A stretch of DNA of 61,940 bases from JAKSPM01 sp964450645 (GTDB taxonomy: Bacteria > Bacillota > Clostridia > Oscillospirales > Oscillospiraceae), in the NCBI GenBank assembly GCA_964450645.1, contig CAYVEB010000006.1, forward strand, positions 1 through 61,940, read 5' to 3'. The translations under genes and the position numbers were made by a program. Shown here one piece after another: positions 56,413 to 61,940 of the stretch; positions within the stretch are counted from its first letter, which is position 1, and each line of letters opens with the position of its first letter. The notes beneath the pieces are model-generated. The model was not told the DNA's origin and made no database searches. It saw only the letters and a program-made list of their open reading frames with translations.

Positions 56413-57174
56413 GTGCGAAATATTGCGCTGATTTTACGTTATTTGGGCACGGCCTATCACGGTTGGCAGGTGCAAAAATCCATGCCAACAGTGGCCCAGA
56501 CGCTGGAGGAGGCGACCGCGAAGGTGGTGGGCCATCGGGTGCATATGACCGGCTGCGGCCGCACGGACGCGGGCGTCCACGCAAAGCGGTATGTGGCAAA
56601 TTTTCGCACGGACTCCCGGATCCCGGCCGACCGTCTTCCCTATGCGCTCAACACCCACCTGCCCAACGACATCGTGGTGATGGAAGCCAGGGATATGCAC
56701 GAGGACTTCAACGCGATCGGCTCATGTGTGCGCAAGGAATACACCTATGAGATTTACAACTCCCGCATCCGAGATCCGTTTTATGTAAACCGCGCCTGGC
56801 TCTACACTCATCCGCTGGATGAAGCGATCATGCGGCGGGCGGCGAATCAGTTTGTCGGCACGCACGATTTTGCGGCGGTGCGCTCTGTGGGAACGAACGT
56901 GAAGTCGACTGTGCGCACGGTGTATTATTATGAGGTGACGCGCCGGGGCGCGCATATCTCGCTGCGCGTGTGCGCCAATGGATTTTTATACAACATGGCA
57001 CGCGCCATGGCCGGGACGCTGGTCTACTGCGCCGAGGGGAAAATCCATCCGGAGGAAATCGGCGAGATTTTGCGCCGGGGAGACCGGATGGCGGCCGGGC
57101 CGACGGTTCCGCCGGACGGCCTGTATTTGACCAGGCTGTGGTATGACGACGGGAGGGTCGCTTTCGATGTCTGA
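56413..57174 (+). CDS. truA: tRNA pseudouridine(38-40) synthase TruA
   Basis: I choose the GTG at 56413 after GGAGGTAGAGAC; an upstream frame to 56239 has no site. The 253-aa protein has YLGTAYHGWQVQ, CGRTDAGVHAKRYVANF (catalytic Asp in RTDAGVHA), ARDMHEDFNAIGSCVRKEYT and FLYNMARAMAGTLV. It makes pseudouridine in the tRNA anticodon arm. The 240 bases between ecfT and the start contain no clear feature. ecfA1-ecfA2-ecfT-truA is the common Firmicute order, often following rplQ. Confidence 0.95.
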   Translation: MRNIALILRYLGTAYHGWQVQKSMPTVAQTLEEATAKVVGHRVHMTGCGRTDAGVHAKRYVANFRTDSRIPADRLPYALNTHLPNDIVVMEARDMHEDFNAIGSCVRKEYTYEIYNSRIRDPFYVNRAWLYTHPLDEAIMRRAANQFVGTHDFAAVRSVGTNVKSTVRTVYYYEVTRRGAHISLRVCANGFLYNMARAMAGTLVYCAEGKIHPEEIGEILRRGDRMAAGPTVPPDGLYLTRLWYDDGRVAFDV

Positions 57175-58351
57175 ACGAAAAATTATCTCCATCAACGCGC
57201 CGCCGCCGGACGCCCCGAAGAAAAAACCGCCGTCCAGGCGGAAAATCTTTGTGTTTGCGGCGCTGCTTGTGTTAGCGGCGTTGGTGCTGTCGGTGGTTTT
57301 TCTGGACGAGGAACTGAATTTAGATAAGGTGCGCCGCTTTTTTACCTATTTCGGCGTATCAAGTCGCGAGAATTATGGGGAATATTCCTTTGAGAGCAAC
57401 AGCGTAAACACGTATGTCAACTTTGACGGCGGCCTTGCGGTGGCCAGCCAGAACGGACTGGCCACGTACGCAGATCACGGGGGGCAGGTGGGGCTGTGCC
57501 AGACGTCTTTGAGCGTGCCCGCTGTGGGCGCGGCGGACGGTTTCGCGATCGCCTTTGACGTGGGTGGCAGCAGTATTGTGGCGCTGGATCAAACGGGGCA
57601 GACGTGCCTGCAGATGAAGGCAGAGGGGACGCTGCTGGATCTGGATGTGGCGCGAAGCGGGTATTTTGTCTATGCCATGACCGGCGATCCGTATAAAACC
57701 GTTTTGGCGGTGCTCAACACCAGCCAGCAGGAGATCTACCGCTGGAATTCCAGCACCCAGTACCTCAACTGCTGCGCCGTATCCGACAACGGAAAGTTTG
57801 TCGCGGCGGTGGGCCTTGGCCAAACGGATACCGCCTTCGCCAGTACTGCGCTGATTCTGCGCACGGATCAAACCGAGCCCTACGCCCAGATTCCGCTGGG
57901 CAACCGGGTGATCTACGATCTCCATTTTTTTGACAACGGAAATTTGTGCGCCGTTGGTGAGGACGCCGTGCTGGTGTTTGATGTGGACGGGAAAATGGTT
58001 GGGGAATTTCCCTATGATGGCAACCAGCTGTCGGATTATTCGATGGATGGCGGCGGAGTTGCGTTGTGTATGCATCAAAGTATGCAAGGCGGCGGCTATG
58101 CGCTGATCTCCCTGGACAATCACGGGCAAGTACTTGGCCGCCAGGAGCAGAGCGGCGCGGTGCAGAGTATCAGCGTGTGCAAAAAATATATCGCGGCCCT
58201 GTCCGCCGGCGAACTGACGGTCTATAACCGGGAGTTGGAGCTGTACTGGGCGGTGGCGGATATCGCGTCGGCCAACCGGGTGCTCATGCGCGACGACGGC
58301 ACGGCGATCGTGCTGGGTGCCGGGGGCGGCAGACTGTGGATTCCGGATTGA
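57167..58351 (+). CDS. DUF5711-family beta-propeller membrane protein
   Basis: The ATG at 57167 overlaps the truA stop and follows GGGAGGG. A basic N-terminus, one membrane segment (about residues 24-44, IFVFAALLVLAALVLSVVF) and then about 330 residues of repeating beta-strand blades with alternating hydrophobic and Asp/Gly turns (for example VYAMTGDPYKTVLAVLN, CAVGEDAVLVFDVDGK) match DUF5711, a WD40-like family. Anchored outside the cell, it may be a scaffold, but its role is not known. Confidence 0.75.
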   Translation: MSERKIISINAPPPDAPKKKPPSRRKIFVFAALLVLAALVLSVVFLDEELNLDKVRRFFTYFGVSSRENYGEYSFESNSVNTYVNFDGGLAVASQNGLATYADHGGQVGLCQTSLSVPAVGAADGFAIAFDVGGSSIVALDQTGQTCLQMKAEGTLLDLDVARSGYFVYAMTGDPYKTVLAVLNTSQQEIYRWNSSTQYLNCCAVSDNGKFVAAVGLGQTDTAFASTALILRTDQTEPYAQIPLGNRVIYDLHFFDNGNLCAVGEDAVLVFDVDGKMVGEFPYDGNQLSDYSMDGGGVALCMHQSMQGGGYALISLDNHGQVLGRQEQSGAVQSISVCKKYIAALSAGELTVYNRELELYWAVADIASANRVLMRDDGTAIVLGAGGGRLWIPD

Positions 58352-58367
58352 TGGTGGAATTTCTGTC

Positions 58368-58395
58368 TTGCAATTAGGATAAAATGTGTTATACT
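58368..58395 (+). promoter_or_regulatory. Promoter of the ClpE-like gene
   Basis: TTGCAA (58368-58373), 16 bases, TATACT (58390-58395). I looked for CIRCE or a CtsR heptad repeat in this leader and found neither. Confidence 0.65.
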
Positions 58396-58454
58396 ATTCT
58401 TCTAAGGCAATTGCGTGCGCGCGGTTGGCCGGAACCAATCAAGGAGGGGCGTAA

Positions 58455-60737
<2,283 letters not shown>

Positions 60738-60767
60738 GGAAATTCCGGCCGATCGGACAAAATAACG

Positions 60768-60800
60768 CAAAGGGGCTTTTCATCCGGGAAAGCCCCTTTG
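60768..60800 (+). terminator. Terminator of the ClpE-like gene
   Basis: CAAAGGGGCTTT pairs with AAAGCCCCTTTG, followed by TTTTGAG. Confidence 0.9.
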
Positions 60801-60854
60801 TTTTGAGAAAAGGCGTTCGGTATGATGAAAGGCCGGAAAAACGGAGATAGATCG

Positions 60855-61670
60855 ATGAAAGCGATTTTTTTTGACATAGACGGCACCCTGGTTTCCCTGC
60901 TGACGGGGAAAATGATGGCCTCGACCAAGGTGGCCGTGGAGCAGCTGCGGCGGAAGGGGATTATGTGCTTTGTGGCCACCGGCCGCTCGCGGCCGGAAAT
61001 TGAGAGCATGGACATGCTGGAGGGCGTCGCGTTCGACGGCGTCTTGTCCAGCAACGGCCAGTACTGCTATGACGGCGACAAGGTCTTGTACGACGCGCCG
61101 CTGGACGCGGAAGACGTGGCGGCGGTGGTGCGCCAGGCGGAGGAAGTGGGCTACAGCATCTGGGTTGTGGAGTCGCATCGGATTTATGTAAACCATGTGA
61201 ACGACCGAACGCGGGAAGCGATGCGGCGAATCCACACGCCCGTACCGGAGGTGGCGGATACCCACCGGGCCTTGGGCCAGCCGGTGTACAAGATCGTCAT
61301 GTATCTGACGCCGGAGGAGCTGCAAAAATATCCGATGCAGGCCACGAAGATTTGCCAGGTGGCCTCCTGGTGCGACATCGGCGCGGATTTGATCGCGAAA
61401 GACGGCGGCAAGCTCCGGGCGGTTCAGGAGATGATGCGGCGGTACGGCCTTGCCGTGGAGGATACCATGGCCTTCGGCGACGGAGAAAATGACATCGATA
61501 TGCTGCGGTATGTGGGAACGGGCGTTGCCATGGGCAACGCCGCGCGGGCGGTGAAGCAGATCGCGTCCTACACCACCGCCCGCTGCGAGGATGACGGCAT
61601 CTATCGCGCGCTCGTCCACTTTGGCCTGATTGAGGACGTCTTACATCTCGGCGCATCTGCGGCCCCTTAA
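60855..61670 (+). CDS. Cof-type HAD-IIB phosphatase
   Basis: The start at 60855 (MKAIFFDIDGTLVSLLTGKM) has the HAD nucleophile motif DIDGT. The 271-aa protein also has VATGRSRPEIESM (motif II), a cap domain in the middle, and AFGDGENDIDMLRYVGTGVA (motif IV) near residue 210. Cof-type enzymes dephosphorylate small sugar or cofactor phosphates; the substrate cannot be told. GGAGATAGATCG precedes the start. The gene is single and ends at the hairpin at 61683. Confidence 0.9.
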   Translation: MKAIFFDIDGTLVSLLTGKMMASTKVAVEQLRRKGIMCFVATGRSRPEIESMDMLEGVAFDGVLSSNGQYCYDGDKVLYDAPLDAEDVAAVVRQAEEVGYSIWVVESHRIYVNHVNDRTREAMRRIHTPVPEVADTHRALGQPVYKIVMYLTPEELQKYPMQATKICQVASWCDIGADLIAKDGGKLRAVQEMMRRYGLAVEDTMAFGDGENDIDMLRYVGTGVAMGNAARAVKQIASYTTARCEDDGIYRALVHFGLIEDVLHLGASAAP

Positions 61671-61682
61671 ATAATAAAAACT

Positions 61683-61713
61683 TGTGCGACGGGCGCCTTA
61701 CGTTCGTCGCACA
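61683..61713 (+). terminator. Terminator-like hairpin after the HAD gene
   Basis: TGTGCGACG pairs with CGTCGCACA around a 13-base loop; the T-run is weak. Confidence 0.6.
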
Positions 61714-61770
61714 TATTGGTCTATGCCCGCCAGATGGGTAGAGATTTACAAAAAATTTATCTTTCCCCTA

Positions 61771-61799
61771 TTGACTTTCATGGAAAATCGCATTATGAT
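61771..61799 (+). promoter_or_regulatory. Heat-shock promoter at the right edge
   Basis: TTGACT (61771-61776), 17 bases, TATGAT (61794-61799), directly followed by CIRCE. Confidence 0.75.
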
Positions 61800-61812
61800 G
61801 TAAAAAAACAGA

Positions 61813-61839
61813 TTAGCACTCTCAAGACGAGAGTGCTAA
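61813..61839 (+). promoter_or_regulatory. Second CIRCE operator; controlled gene beyond the window
   Basis: TTAGCACTC, 9 bases, GAGTGCTAA: exact CIRCE. No start codon with a good ribosome site is visible in the remaining 100 bases, so the HrcA-controlled gene (for example hsp20, clpB, htpG or the hrcA-grpE-dnaK operon) lies outside. Confidence 0.95.
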
Positions 61840-61940
61840 AACACGGCGGTTGGCGCCGGAAAGACTAACTATTAAAAGTCAAGGCCTGAAAACGGAAGAA
61901 CTGTGATTTGGTGAGGGTAGAAAAAGGGTACAAAGGGCCA

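Noticed and set aside
58352..58454. Search for CtsR heptads or CIRCE before the ClpE-like gene
   Set aside because: Neither was found by eye in this leader; not reported as a site.

Overview
The window reads as a chromosomal piece of a Gram-positive, low-oxygen Firmicute, most likely class Clostridia and probably the Oscillospirales. The grounds are the Shine-Dalgarno sites (GGAGG type), the sigma-A promoters, the HrcA/CIRCE-controlled groESL operon, paired GlgC/GlgD, ECF transporters, and DUF1836, DUF1292, DegV, YmdB and DUF5711 family proteins. Most of the DNA is GC-rich. Roughly the first 8.7 kb is visibly more AT-rich and contains the mobile and decayed material. Two 10-N assembly gaps interrupt genes (6217-6226 and 51495-51504). 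I see no rRNA, tRNA or CRISPR array.

Layout. 1-4060: a degenerate prophage or integrative-element remnant (minor-head C-termini, duplicated small Cys-rich proteins, a YjcQ protein, a ribbon-helix-helix regulator with its own operator, a frameshifted Bro-N antirepressor, and an IS3-type transposase stub). 4080-8700: a dispersed promoter-plus-hairpin element, ymdB, a reverse-strand glycolipid operon (PAP2 phosphatase, MGDG-type glycosyltransferase, CrtO-like protein), then eroded DNA. 8.8-12.1 kb, reverse strand: an SLH-domain surface protein, a sirtuin, trmD and rimM. 12.2-16.3 kb: a scar of an MBOAT / FkbH / acyl-carrier cassette, a zinc-ribbon coiled-coil membrane protein, a CapA-type protein and an ABC-ATPase fragment. 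16.3-21.5 kb: divergent DUF1836 and degV, a permease, and groES-groEL. 21.5-27.6 kb: a molybdenum island running from cofactor synthesis (MoeA-like, MoaC, MoaA, MOSC-MogA fusion) into molybdate uptake (ModABC). 28.3-39.3 kb: ribokinase, then a complete glycogen operon glgB-C-D-A-P plus a GH13 debranching-type enzyme. 39.4-44.0 kb, reverse strand: an InlB-repeat lipoprotein and a MoxR-DUF58-membrane protein set. 44.1-47.3 kb: a complete ECF transporter with its own S component. 47.4-49.6 kb, reverse strand: a membrane-anchored PpiC-like protein, a probable 200-nt structured RNA, and a DUF1292 protein. 49.8-58.4 kb: a class A penicillin-binding protein, an rRNA-methyltransferase-like protein, a second ECF module (A1-A2-T), truA and a DUF5711 protein. 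58.4-61.9 kb: a ClpE-like ATPase, a Cof-type HAD phosphatase and, at the right edge, a second promoter-CIRCE site whose gene lies outside the window.

The clearest functional units are glycogen synthesis and breakdown in one operon, molybdate uptake coupled to molybdopterin synthesis, HrcA-type heat-shock control at two loci, and two ECF uptake modules. The least explained items are the 25-bp-identical promoter/hairpin element present in two copies 40 kb apart, the ~200-nt RNA near 49.2 kb, the leaderless promoter of the DUF1836 gene, and a four-cysteine zinc-ribbon insert in the penicillin-binding protein.
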